A stretch of 15,824 nucleotides of DNA, taken from contig JAIXRD010000222.1 of NCBI GenBank assembly GCA_027485365.1, positions 1 through 15,824 of the forward strand, in the 5' to 3' direction. How positions within the stretch are numbered: the first letter of the stretch is position 1; every line of letters begins with the position of its first letter. A program made the translations under genes and the position numbers. The notes beneath the pieces were generated by a model, which was not told where the DNA came from, made no database searches, and saw nothing but the letters and a program-made list of their open reading frames with translations. Source of the stretch: Cryomorphaceae bacterium. GTDB lineage: Bacteria; Bacteroidota; Bacteroidia; Flavobacteriales_D; Crocinitomicaceae. This document shows positions 1 to 6,702 of this stretch, in pieces.

Positions 1-672
1 AACCTTTCCTTTCTTGTCAACGCTAGAGTACGTGCTAAAAATAGCAGAAACCTCATCAGGATTTAAGGTAATATCTAAATTCTCTCGATCTTTTGGAAGA
101 CCTTTTTCGTCTTTAAACTTAAAGAACCCTTGAGCCAAGCCTTTTTTTCCGGCCTGCGAATACCCCATTAACATTAAATACGCACGATCTAAATCTTCAG
201 AAGATTCTGTATTTAAAAACGGGTCAAAGGGATTATTTCCACCTTGTACGTCTGAACCCATATTTAGTACTGTTCTGTAAGGCTCTTTGAAGAAATCATC
301 TGGAACATTCACCCATTGCTCAGCATCCTCAGACGACATACGACGATACAACTTTTCACGCGCGATTGAGTCTTTAACCCAAGTTACAAACTGACGGTAT
401 TCGTTATTTGAAATTTCGGATGCATCCATATAGAATGCTTGAACAGACACCGTTCGATTTCGGGTTGTGTGCAATCCCATGATATCCTTGTCATTTTGAC
501 CCGCCTGATAGGCGCCTGAGGGAATGTAAACCATTCCATAAGGCACTTTTCCTGGACCTAAAATGTCCGGATAGAAGGTGTCTCGCCCTTTAACCCCTAC
601 AAGATTTCCATCTACCGGGTCACACGACGCGAAGAACAAACCTGCTAATGCAAAAACAAAAATTCTTTTCAT
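1..672 (-). CDS. gldK: GldK, type IX secretion/gliding lipoprotein (N-terminal part, runs off left edge)
   Basis: The reading frame is open from ATG at 672 to base 1 (224 codons) with no stop, so only the N-terminal part is present. Residues 1-17 form a lipoprotein signal with lipobox FASC (Cys17), so the mature protein should be lipidated. From about residue 48 the sequence enters a formylglycine-generating-enzyme-like (SUMF1) fold: the stretch around GMVYIPSGAYQAGQ and the later AFYMDASEISNNEYRQF are typical of GldK/PorK. In this family GldK forms, with GldN, the periplasmic ring of the type IX secretion system attached to the outer membrane. A PorP/SprF gene lies directly upstream (102-base gap), which matches the porP-K-L-M-N order in Bacteroidota. 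GldJ is a related SUMF1-type alternative, but the neighbour and the motif spelling favour GldK. Confidence 0.87.
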   Translation of the reverse strand, partial: MKRIFVFALAGLFFASCDPVDGNLVGVKGRDTFYPDILGPGKVPYGMVYIPSGAYQAGQNDKDIMGLHTTRNRTVSVQAFYMDASEISNNEYRQFVTWVKDSIAREKLYRRMSSEDAEQWVNVPDDFFKEPYRTVLNMGSDVQGGNNPFDPFLNTESSEDLDRAYLMLMGYSQAGKKGLAQGFFKFKDEKGLPKDRENLDITLNPDEVSAIFSTYSSVDKKGKV

Positions 673-774
673 TTTATCCTTTTTTTGGTTCTAGTCATTT
701 CCAAACAAAACTTGCTACAGGTTATTTGAGTTCGGGTATAACGTTTGAACAATAAAAATGGTTACATCTATAAC

Positions 775-1731
775 TTAATTACCTAACCAACGAGGATGTG
801 TTGAGTACGTCTTCGGTGGATTTTTTAAATAAAAACAATACCTTACAAAGAACTCATGAGAACCTCGAGAGATGCTTGAAAGCTTGTTTACCGTGATATC
901 GTATGAATACCCACAGGTAAAGTTCTTGAATGCGTTGTACCCTAACATGATACCAATCGCGTCGGAAGTACGGTAAGTTAACCCTACATACCCAATTTCT
1001 TTACTGTCTTTCTTTAAGAAATATCGAGAATTAATGTCTACAGAATATTTCACTAAATCCGTACGCATCATCAAATTAAAATCAAGCGCTCCTGAAGCAA
1101 TATTCGGCAACTTGTAGCCTCCCATTAAGTAATAGTGGCGAGCCGTTGAATAACCCGCAACACCAATTCCAGTTGCACTTCCAAGCATTTCAGATTCGCT
1201 TAAGTGAGTAGAGGAAAGACCTGCGTAGTAATTTCTTCCTTTTAAATACAATCCGAAGTTTAAATCTAAACTAATTGCACTAAAATCGTTACCAGGCAAC
1301 GATGGGTCATTTAATGTTTGCGGTGGAATCCACGACGGGTTCATTGCATAGGACATCATTCCAACGCCAATTCCCGCACCAAGAACACCAACATTGCCTA
1401 AACTTATTGGATAAGAATAATTCAATAATAAATTATTTTGACGAGAAAAACCAATGGCATCATGATAAAAACTCAAACCTAAACCACCTGGGAAAAAGCG
1501 GTTCATGTTAGCAGCCACATTCAATACTGCTGAATTAGGCGCACCATTAACCTTGTCCCATTGATTGCGGTAAATGCTTGTTGCACATATACCATCATCC
1601 AACCCAGTTTCTCCTGGATTGATAGACATACGGTCATACATAAAATGCGTAAGTAACTTGTCTTGCTGACCGAACAATACGCCGGACGCTAAACAAATCA
1701 CTAGAGATAAAATGTTGATTCTCAATAACAT
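775..1731 (-). CDS. porP: PorP/SprF family type IX secretion outer-membrane protein
   Basis: This 318-residue protein starts with a signal peptide (MLLRINILSLVICLASGVLFG, cleavage likely before Gln22). It then shows PorP/SprF hallmarks: a start resembling 'THFMYDRMSINPGETG' and an 'IYRNQWDKVNGAPNS' segment near residues 53-67, followed by alternating Gly/aromatic beta-strands to the C-terminus, as expected of an outer-membrane beta-barrel. Members of the family bind to T9SS components or to surface adhesins. Being immediately upstream of gldK on the same strand makes it the PorP-type core component rather than one of the many adhesin-linked SprF paralogues. The start is an ATG at 1731. No clear TAnnTTTG box is seen in the 115-base gap upstream, so it may be read through from the preceding gene. 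Confidence 0.85.
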   Translation of the reverse strand: MLLRINILSLVICLASGVLFGQQDKLLTHFMYDRMSINPGETGLDDGICATSIYRNQWDKVNGAPNSAVLNVAANMNRFFPGGLGLSFYHDAIGFSRQNNLLLNYSYPISLGNVGVLGAGIGVGMMSYAMNPSWIPPQTLNDPSLPGNDFSAISLDLNFGLYLKGRNYYAGLSSTHLSESEMLGSATGIGVAGYSTARHYYLMGGYKLPNIASGALDFNLMMRTDLVKYSVDINSRYFLKKDSKEIGYVGLTYRTSDAIGIMLGYNAFKNFTCGYSYDITVNKLSSISRGSHEFFVRYCFYLKNPPKTYSTHPRWLGN

Positions 1732-1846
1732 ACTATTTAAACTTGCATTAGGTTAAGCACAATAAGCCCTTTGATTAGAGCCTAAAATGCACGCTAAGTT
1801 AACGAAAAAATTGAAAATCAAAAAAAATGTAAAAATTTCACAACTG

Positions 1847-2983
1847 CTATCCTAATTTTTGATAGGTCCGCCACCATAAATCGGGCAATTCATTTTGCAT
1901 GGCATTTTCGTAGTCTTGTTGATCACATGGCACCAAGTGGTGCCGTTCAAATTTAACCTGTTCAGAGGGTGGGTAAGGTACTTCCATCCACCAGCGGTCG
2001 GATTTATTGCTCTTATAAAAGACTAATTCTTGAAACTCATTGTCCATTACGACAGTAAATCGCATATACTCTTTCTTGCTTCCAATTGGAAAATCTCCTT
2101 TCCGCGACTCAATTCCATCGATTAAATACCAAAGGGTATGGGCAACAATGGCCGAATCTTGTCCATGTGCATGCACGGGGTTAAAAATCCCAAAGCAAGA
2201 AAGCTTATCGGATATCCCGCTATATTTTGCAATTTGACAAAATTGTTCCACGGTAAAACCATTCGGATTACCTTCCTCCACAATGCGCTCAGAGGCTTTT
2301 AATGCCTCTAAATTCATTCCGATGATATCTGAATTCCTTAAAATAGGCTCAGCTAATTTAAAATCCGCATTAAATGCCCCTAAGCGACAAACATCAAAAT
2401 AGAGCTTATCGTATAAATCAAGGTTCATTGGATTGTTTCTATTCGGTTGGAGCCCAATCGTTGCATGGTTAAACAAGTAACACGGCCTTCTGAGTAACAA
2501 GCTGCTTAAATATCCATCGCTTGTGATCTCTTCATCTGGTTTACCCAACGAAATTCGTTCATCTATCGCGCAAATGTTAATTAATTGCTCGGTCACTTCA
2601 TACCCTACTGATACGGCGTGCAGTAGGTCCATTGAACCTCCAACTAATACTGGAATACAACTATTCTTTATTAACTCTCCTACCACCGTTTGAACGGCAA
2701 AGTAGGTGTCTGTCAAGCTTGCTCCCGGACTCATGTCTCCGAGGTCGTAGATTTTCATATTCCAATCTTGTCCGGGAAATAAGGAATAAAAGGCAGAACG
2801 AAAATCTAACATGGGCTGATTTTCTTCGCCTCTACCCCGGTATTCATTTACATGAAAGATACAAATGGAATTCCGTTCGATCTCCGTAATTGATTCAGGA
2901 AAAAAATGAATGTTATGATATAAGGCACCCTCTGTCGTATTTGCTGAGGCAGGGGGTTGAAAAAATAGCGTTAGGTCCAACAT
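1847..2983 (-). CDS. Arginase/formimidoylglutamase-fold protein with degenerate metal site
   Basis: This 378-residue protein resembles the Bacteroidota proteins usually labelled formimidoylglutamase (ureohydrolase fold). Three landmarks fall in the right order: GGSMD (115-119) where active enzymes have GGxHS, IDERIS (140-145) where they have DAHxD, and GMNLEA (222-227) where they have SxDxDxxDP. The His in the first motif is Met118, the second-motif His and last Asp are Arg143 and Ser145, and the paired Asp of the third motif are Asn224 and Glu226. Most Mn ligands are therefore gone, and catalysis as an arginase or formimidoylglutamase is doubtful. The C-terminal part (about 300-378), with paired Trp (331-332, 370-371), is extra compared with classical ureohydrolases. 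It starts at ATG 2983 behind a TACCTTTG box and sits directly upstream of porP-gldK. No other hut genes are nearby. Function is unknown; a structural or regulatory role is an inference. Confidence 0.72.
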   Translation of the reverse strand: MLDLTLFFQPPASANTTEGALYHNIHFFPESITEIERNSICIFHVNEYRGRGEENQPMLDFRSAFYSLFPGQDWNMKIYDLGDMSPGASLTDTYFAVQTVVGELIKNSCIPVLVGGSMDLLHAVSVGYEVTEQLINICAIDERISLGKPDEEITSDGYLSSLLLRRPCYLFNHATIGLQPNRNNPMNLDLYDKLYFDVCRLGAFNADFKLAEPILRNSDIIGMNLEALKASERIVEEGNPNGFTVEQFCQIAKYSGISDKLSCFGIFNPVHAHGQDSAIVAHTLWYLIDGIESRKGDFPIGSKKEYMRFTVVMDNEFQELVFYKSNKSDRWWMEVPYPPSEQVKFERHHLVPCDQQDYENAMQNELPDLWWRTYQKLG

Positions 2984-2996
2984 GATAAAAAATAAA

Positions 2997-3004
2997 CAAA
3001 GGTA
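2997..3004 (-). promoter_or_regulatory. Promoter -7 box TACCTTTG for the arginase-fold gene
   Basis: The minus strand reads TACCTTTG, an exact match to the Bacteroidota -7 consensus TAnnTTTG, 13 bases before the ATG at 2983. If transcription starts about 4-5 bases after the box, the leader is about 10 bases. No exact TTG is found at the -33 spacing. The same octamer precedes pruA and recF in this window. Confidence 0.5.
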
Positions 3005-3067
3005 TCTTCATTCTCAGGGGATGAACAGATGACCTTGAATTTTAATCCATAGACCAACGTGAATAAC

Positions 3068-3457
3068 TCAAGAATTTAATACAGAACGAATATCTGGTTT
3101 AAAATACAACTCCGATTTTAACACTTTTCCATCTTCGCGATAGATCGGATTCCCATCCGCATCAAGTTTACTCATGTTCGAGCGTTGAATTTCAAGGAAG
3201 ACCTCTTCAATCTTATGTTGAAGCCCGTGTCGCAATAAGGTGCCGCAAAGGATATATAATTGATCCCCCAATGCATCTGCAATTTCAACCATGTCGCCAT
3301 GTTTGGTTGCTTCTAAGTACTCTTCGTTTTCTTCTTTCATTAACTCAAACCTCAAGCGAGAACCCGCTTCATCTAACAGGGTTGGCGTTTGATTATTCTC
3401 TATACCAAACGATGTGTGAAAAGTAGCTACGTGCCCTATTATCTCTTTAAATTCCAT
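3068..3457 (-). CDS. MazG-like (PRA-PH type) nucleotide pyrophosphohydrolase
   Basis: The 129-residue protein has the all-alpha NTP pyrophosphohydrolase signature: an acidic helix ELMKEENEEYLEA (38-50, EExxE type) and a second helix EIADALGDQLYIL (58-70, ExxD type), which together bind Mg. The C-terminal segment SNMSKLDADGNPIYREDGK (93-111) is characteristic of the short stand-alone Bacteroidota members related to phosphoribosyl-ATP pyrophosphohydrolase. The expected reaction is hydrolysis of a nucleoside triphosphate (or similar) to the monophosphate and pyrophosphate, for example as house-cleaning of altered nucleotides; the exact substrate cannot be read from the sequence. Its ATG (3457) lies two bases after the stop of the E1 gene, so the two are almost certainly co-transcribed and probably translationally coupled. 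Confidence 0.8.
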   Translation of the reverse strand: MEFKEIIGHVATFHTSFGIENNQTPTLLDEAGSRLRFELMKEENEEYLEATKHGDMVEIADALGDQLYILCGTLLRHGLQHKIEEVFLEIQRSNMSKLDADGNPIYREDGKVLKSELYFKPDIRSVLNS

Positions 3458-3459
3458 GA

Positions 3460-5508
3460 TTAGTTATTTAATAATTGTCGCAAAGCCACATCAACCTTTT
3501 GCGCATTCGGTAAAATGGCTGCTTCTAGGTCTGAATTCAATGGAATTGCGGGAGTATCCACCGAACCAACAAGGGCAATCGGCGCATCGAGGGCTTGAAA
3601 ACAATGTTGTTGAATTCTCCCTAACAAACTCAATCCAAAGGTACACTCCATTGATTCCTCCGTAACAATCATAATTTTCCCATGGCGATTGGCCAAGGAA
3701 TACATTGCTTCCTCATCGATCGGGTTCAAGGAACGAAGGTCTAGGATTTCAACCTGTTGGGAATATTCTTTACATGCTTCGAGTGTCCAATAAACCCCTC
3801 TTCCATATGTAATCACTCCCACAGATTCACCGCTATTAATCAGGTCATTACTTGCTTCTTGCACAACACGAGCCTTACCAATAGGAATCACATAATACTC
3901 ATCCGGTTCAATGGACATTGCTCCTTCCGTTCCAGGGATTTTTGACCAATATAGTCCTTTATGTTCTAGAATCACTACCGGGTTTGGGTCATAATATGCG
4001 GCTTTCATTAGTCCCTTTAAATCAGCACCCGTAGATGGGTAAATTACTTTTATCCCTCGGATATTCACCAATACCGACTCAACACTGGAAGAATGGTAGG
4101 GTCCGCCGGATCCATAAGCACCAATAGGCACACGAATCACCGCGCTTACCGGCCACTTACCATTGGATAAATAATAGCTGCGAGAGACTTCGGTAAACAA
4201 CTGATTTAAGCCTGGCCAGATGTAATCTGCAAACTGAACTTCCACCATTGGCTTGAGGCCTACGGCAGACATTCCTACCGTTGAACCAATAATAAAGGCC
4301 TCTTGAATCGGCGTATTAAACACGCGGTGGTCACCAAATTGTTCAGCGAGCGTGGCTGCTTCACGAAATACGCCACCCAATCGACGACCTACATCTTGAC
4401 CATACAACAAGGCCTCAGGATTAGCCTGCATAATTTCACGCACAGCAAACAAGGCAGAATCAACCATTACTGTTTTCTTCTTTCCTTGGGGTTCACGAAT
4501 TCCTTGTTCCTCTGTTATCGGTGTCGGAGCAAAAATGAAATCTTGAATAGAATTCGGGTCTGGATCTTCCGCTGCTAAAGCCTCTGTATAGGCCTGTTCT
4601 ACTTTTTTCCGCGAATTGGTTTCTGCTAGTATAAGATCTGCCAAGCCAAGTCCTGCTGCTTCGCAGGCCTTTTTAAGTTTGGGGAACGGATCTTGCAAGG
4701 CGGCCTCTTCTAAATCATCGCGATACCATTCTTTTCTCACTCCCGAAGTGTGATGGCCGAGCAAGGGTACCTTTGCATGAAAAACAAAAGGTCTGCGTTC
4801 TTTGCGTATGATTTCAATGATACGATTTAATTCGTGGTAACACGTTTCAAAATCTGAACCATCCACTGAAACAATTTCTAAACCATTCAATCCTTTGCAA
4901 TATTCTGCAATGTTTTGGGCCCTTGTTTCCGCTGCATTGGCGGAGATATCCCATCCATTGTCTTGCACAAAAAAGATGATTGGCAGCTGTTTGAGGGTTG
5001 CCATTTGTAAGGCCTCTGAGACTTCTCCTTCAGTACATGATGCATCGCCAAGCGAACACACAACCACACCACCCGCATCCGATTCAGTCAGCAAATTCAT
5101 TTTTTCCTTGTATTGTAAGCCCAAGGCTATTCCCGTGGTGGGAATCGCTTGCATTCCTGTGGCGGAGGATTGATGAATTATTTTAGGTTTGTCGTTGTCG
5201 TTAAGCGATGGGTGCGAATAATAGGTTCTTCCGCCTGAAAATGGATCTGTTTTTTTCGCGAATACTTGTAAAAAAAGAGATTCTGGAGACATTCCAATAC
5301 TCAACAAGATGCTGTCATCACGATAATAAGGAGAAACCCAATCTCTTGGTTCTAATTGTAACCCTAACGCGATTTGAACGGCTTCATGGCCACGCGAAGT
5401 TGCATGCACATACTTGGCTGTTATTTCCTTATTTGCTTCTAATATTTCTGAGATGTGTTTGGCGTCACACATGACAGAAAAGGCCTTTAAAAGTATGTTT
5501 TTTTTCAT
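3460..5508 (-). CDS. Branched-chain 2-oxoacid dehydrogenase E1, fused alpha-beta subunits
   Basis: This 682-residue protein is a single-chain fusion of the E1 alpha and beta subunits. The alpha half (about 30-330) carries the HQSSATG motif (112-118) and the thiamine-diphosphate site, from GDA at 154-156 to DN at 183-184. The beta half (about 345-680) has the catalytic/activating Glu403 in NTPIQEAF, the RVPIGAYGSGGPYHSSSVES block (459-478) and a transketolase C-terminal domain ending at about 675. E1 decarboxylates a 2-oxoacid and passes the acyl group to the lipoyl group of E2. Similarity of motifs points to 2-oxoisovalerate (branched-chain) as substrate, feeding branched-chain fatty acid or amino-acid metabolism, but pyruvate/acetoin-type use is not excluded. 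No E2 or E3 gene is in the window. The start is ATG 5508, followed by a run of 8 A. A TATATTTG box lies upstream and MazG follows after two bases. Confidence 0.87.
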   Translation of the reverse strand: MKKNILLKAFSVMCDAKHISEILEANKEITAKYVHATSRGHEAVQIALGLQLEPRDWVSPYYRDDSILLSIGMSPESLFLQVFAKKTDPFSGGRTYYSHPSLNDNDKPKIIHQSSATGMQAIPTTGIALGLQYKEKMNLLTESDAGGVVVCSLGDASCTEGEVSEALQMATLKQLPIIFFVQDNGWDISANAAETRAQNIAEYCKGLNGLEIVSVDGSDFETCYHELNRIIEIIRKERRPFVFHAKVPLLGHHTSGVRKEWYRDDLEEAALQDPFPKLKKACEAAGLGLADLILAETNSRKKVEQAYTEALAAEDPDPNSIQDFIFAPTPITEEQGIREPQGKKKTVMVDSALFAVREIMQANPEALLYGQDVGRRLGGVFREAATLAEQFGDHRVFNTPIQEAFIIGSTVGMSAVGLKPMVEVQFADYIWPGLNQLFTEVSRSYYLSNGKWPVSAVIRVPIGAYGSGGPYHSSSVESVLVNIRGIKVIYPSTGADLKGLMKAAYYDPNPVVILEHKGLYWSKIPGTEGAMSIEPDEYYVIPIGKARVVQEASNDLINSGESVGVITYGRGVYWTLEACKEYSQQVEILDLRSLNPIDEEAMYSLANRHGKIMIVTEESMECTFGLSLLGRIQQHCFQALDAPIALVGSVDTPAIPLNSDLEAAILPNAQKVDVALRQLLNN

Positions 5509-5522
5509 AAACTAAATCTACG

Positions 5523-5530
5523 CAAATATA
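5523..5530 (-). promoter_or_regulatory. Promoter -7 box TATATTTG for the E1-mazG unit
   Basis: On the minus strand TATATTTG fits TAnnTTTG and ends 14 bases before the E1 ATG (5508). It sits in the 38-base gap after the S66 carboxypeptidase, so E1-mazG can be transcribed separately. No exact TTG is seen at the -33 position. Confidence 0.45.
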
Positions 5531-5546
5531 CAACGGATTAATGAAG

Positions 5547-6593
5547 TCAGCTAACCGCTGAGCGCATAAGTTTAAGCGAAGTCTCCTCCGCGTTCATTGT
5601 AACTTGCATGCCAATTGGCAAGGTCCATTTATCCTTGACATGACCGATTGGAGCTCCCCAAATCACAGGAAAGGAATACCCTTTGAGTTGATGACGAACT
5701 ACTTCTTCCAAGCTGAAGGATTCTAAGGGTTTCTCAGCATTGCAATCATTGAATTGTCCGAAAATGATACCCGAAATCTCATCAAATACACCCGCTAAGC
5801 GGAGCGAATTAAGCATGCGATCGATGCGATACGGTTCTTCATGCGTTTCTTCCAAGAATAAAATTTTTCCAGCACATGAAGGCCAATAAGGCGTTCCTAA
5901 CAAGGAACAAAATACAGTAAGATTGCCGCCGATGAGCTCACCCGTGGCCTCACCGCTTTGCCAAGCACTAAACAATTGTAGTTGGGGAAACTCAGGTTTT
6001 TGAAACGAAACACCACCTCGGCAAACAACGTCTAGAAAGGAATTTAGTGAAAATCTTTCCCAACTTGAATTACCTACAGGACCATGAAATGTAATTAATC
6101 CTGTCTTTTGGTAGATTGCATTTAACAAACTAGTCATGTCACTAAACCCAAGGATGATTTTTTTTTTTTTTTTTTGCTGTTCATAATCTATTTTATCAAG
6201 TACCCTGCCGCAGCCCCAACCTCCTTTTACAAAAAGTATCGCTTTTATTAAGGGGTTTGAAACAAAGTCATTAAACTCATTGGCCCGATCTTCATCTGAA
6301 CCGGAAAGATATCCAAAGGTTTTATTTACCGTCTGCCCTACGCTTACCTTAAACCCTTGTTGTTCCATAATTTGGATAAAACCGCTAAGTATTTTTGGGT
6401 CTCGCATGGCGCCAGCCATACCCATTATCGCAATAGTATCTCCTTTTACCAATCGCGCGGGATAGGTTGGTGTACCTTGTTCATTCAGCAGTTTCCCTAT
6501 GACAGGTTTAGCACCAAAAAATGGAGGAAGGATTGAAAATGCGGATAAGGCCAACCCTGATTTTATAAAATTTCTACGCGCGGAGTTACTCAT
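5547..6593 (-). CDS. Tat-exported LD-carboxypeptidase, peptidase family S66
   Basis: Family S66 enzymes cut the L-Lys/mDAP-D-Ala bond of peptidoglycan tetrapeptides. Counting from ATG 6593 (348 residues), the protein opens with a twin-arginine signal, ARRNFIK at residues 5-11 plus a hydrophobic stretch, so export in folded form is expected; the E. coli LdcA is cytoplasmic. Family landmarks are KGGWGCGR (123-130, usual RGGYG), GFSDMT with nucleophile Ser151, FLEETHEEPYRIDRML with the catalytic Glu, and GAPIGHVKD with the catalytic His, so the Ser-Glu-His triad is complete. I prefer the ATG at 6593 over an in-frame TTG at 6608 because it puts the Arg pair at the usual distance from the N-terminus. 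Residues 141-145 are five Lys encoded by an 18-A run (see repeat). This replaces the less repetitive segment of homologues just before Ser151. The enzyme follows the sigma/barrel cluster on the same strand. Confidence 0.86.
   Translation of the reverse strand: MSNSARRNFIKSGLALSAFSILPPFFGAKPVIGKLLNEQGTPTYPARLVKGDTIAIMGMAGAMRDPKILSGFIQIMEQQGFKVSVGQTVNKTFGYLSGSDEDRANEFNDFVSNPLIKAILFVKGGWGCGRVLDKIDYEQQKKKKKIILGFSDMTSLLNAIYQKTGLITFHGPVGNSSWERFSLNSFLDVVCRGGVSFQKPEFPQLQLFSAWQSGEATGELIGGNLTVFCSLLGTPYWPSCAGKILFLEETHEEPYRIDRMLNSLRLAGVFDEISGIIFGQFNDCNAEKPLESFSLEEVVRHQLKGYSFPVIWGAPIGHVKDKWTLPIGMQVTMNAEETSLKLMRSAVS
6158..6175 (-). repeat. A18 homopolymer inside the S66 carboxypeptidase gene
   Basis: The plus strand shows 18 consecutive T, i.e. 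A18 on the coding strand, read as the end of CAA, five AAA and the start of ATC. With one A more the frame runs into TAG after five further codons (N H P W V). With one A less it runs into TGA after seven (S S L G L V T). Both truncations would occur before or at the nucleophile motif. With 18 A the frame is intact. Replication or transcriptional slippage is therefore able to switch the product off, and sequencing error in the run is equally worth considering. Confidence 0.9.
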
Positions 6594-6596
6594 AAT

Positions 6597-6604
6597 CAAA
6601 AATA
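6597..6604 (-). promoter_or_regulatory. Possible -7 box TATTTTTG, leaderless start of S66 gene
   Basis: TATTTTTG on the minus strand fits TAnnTTTG and ends three bases before ATG 6593. A start 4-5 bases after the box would fall on the ATG, giving a leaderless mRNA. There is no TTG at the -33 distance; an inverted repeat occupies the bases just upstream. Confidence 0.3.
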
Positions 6605-6622
6605 ACAAAACAATGTTTTGTT
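6604..6622. repeat. Inverted repeat AACAAAAC-AAT-GTTTTGTT upstream of S66 gene
   Basis: Two perfect 8-base arms flank a 3-base centre, ending 10 bases before the S66 ATG and touching the putative -7 box. The position suits an operator, but the arms are AT-rich, so chance is not excluded. Confidence 0.4.
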
Positions 6623-6702
6623 CGAATCATGAATTAACTTCTACCTGATAATTCAACGCCACGTTTAAAATCAGGAAACCAAGCTTATGATCAAGTCTAA
6701 TG

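Noticed and set aside
673..774. Possible promoter before gldK
   Set aside because: No TAnnTTTG match on the minus strand in this 102-base gap, so gldK is more simply read from porP.
1732..1846. Possible promoter or small RNA in the 115-base gap before porP
   Set aside because: No TAnnTTTG box in the right orientation and no convincing hairpin; only AT-rich sequence is visible.
4895..5173. Plus-strand open frame of 92 codons opposite the E1 gene
   Set aside because: It is a shadow of the conserved thiamine-diphosphate region; composition is Ser/Cys/Thr-rich with no family resemblance. Other frames opposite genes were rejected in the same way.
6158..6175. T18 on the plus strand as an intrinsic terminator tail
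   Set aside because: There is no GC-rich hairpin in front of it, no plus-strand gene upstream, and it lies inside a well-conserved minus-strand coding region.
6594..6608. TTG start at 6608 for the S66 carboxypeptidase
   Set aside because: ATG at 6593 gives the correct Tat signal spacing; the extra five codons overlap the inverted repeat and the -7-like box.
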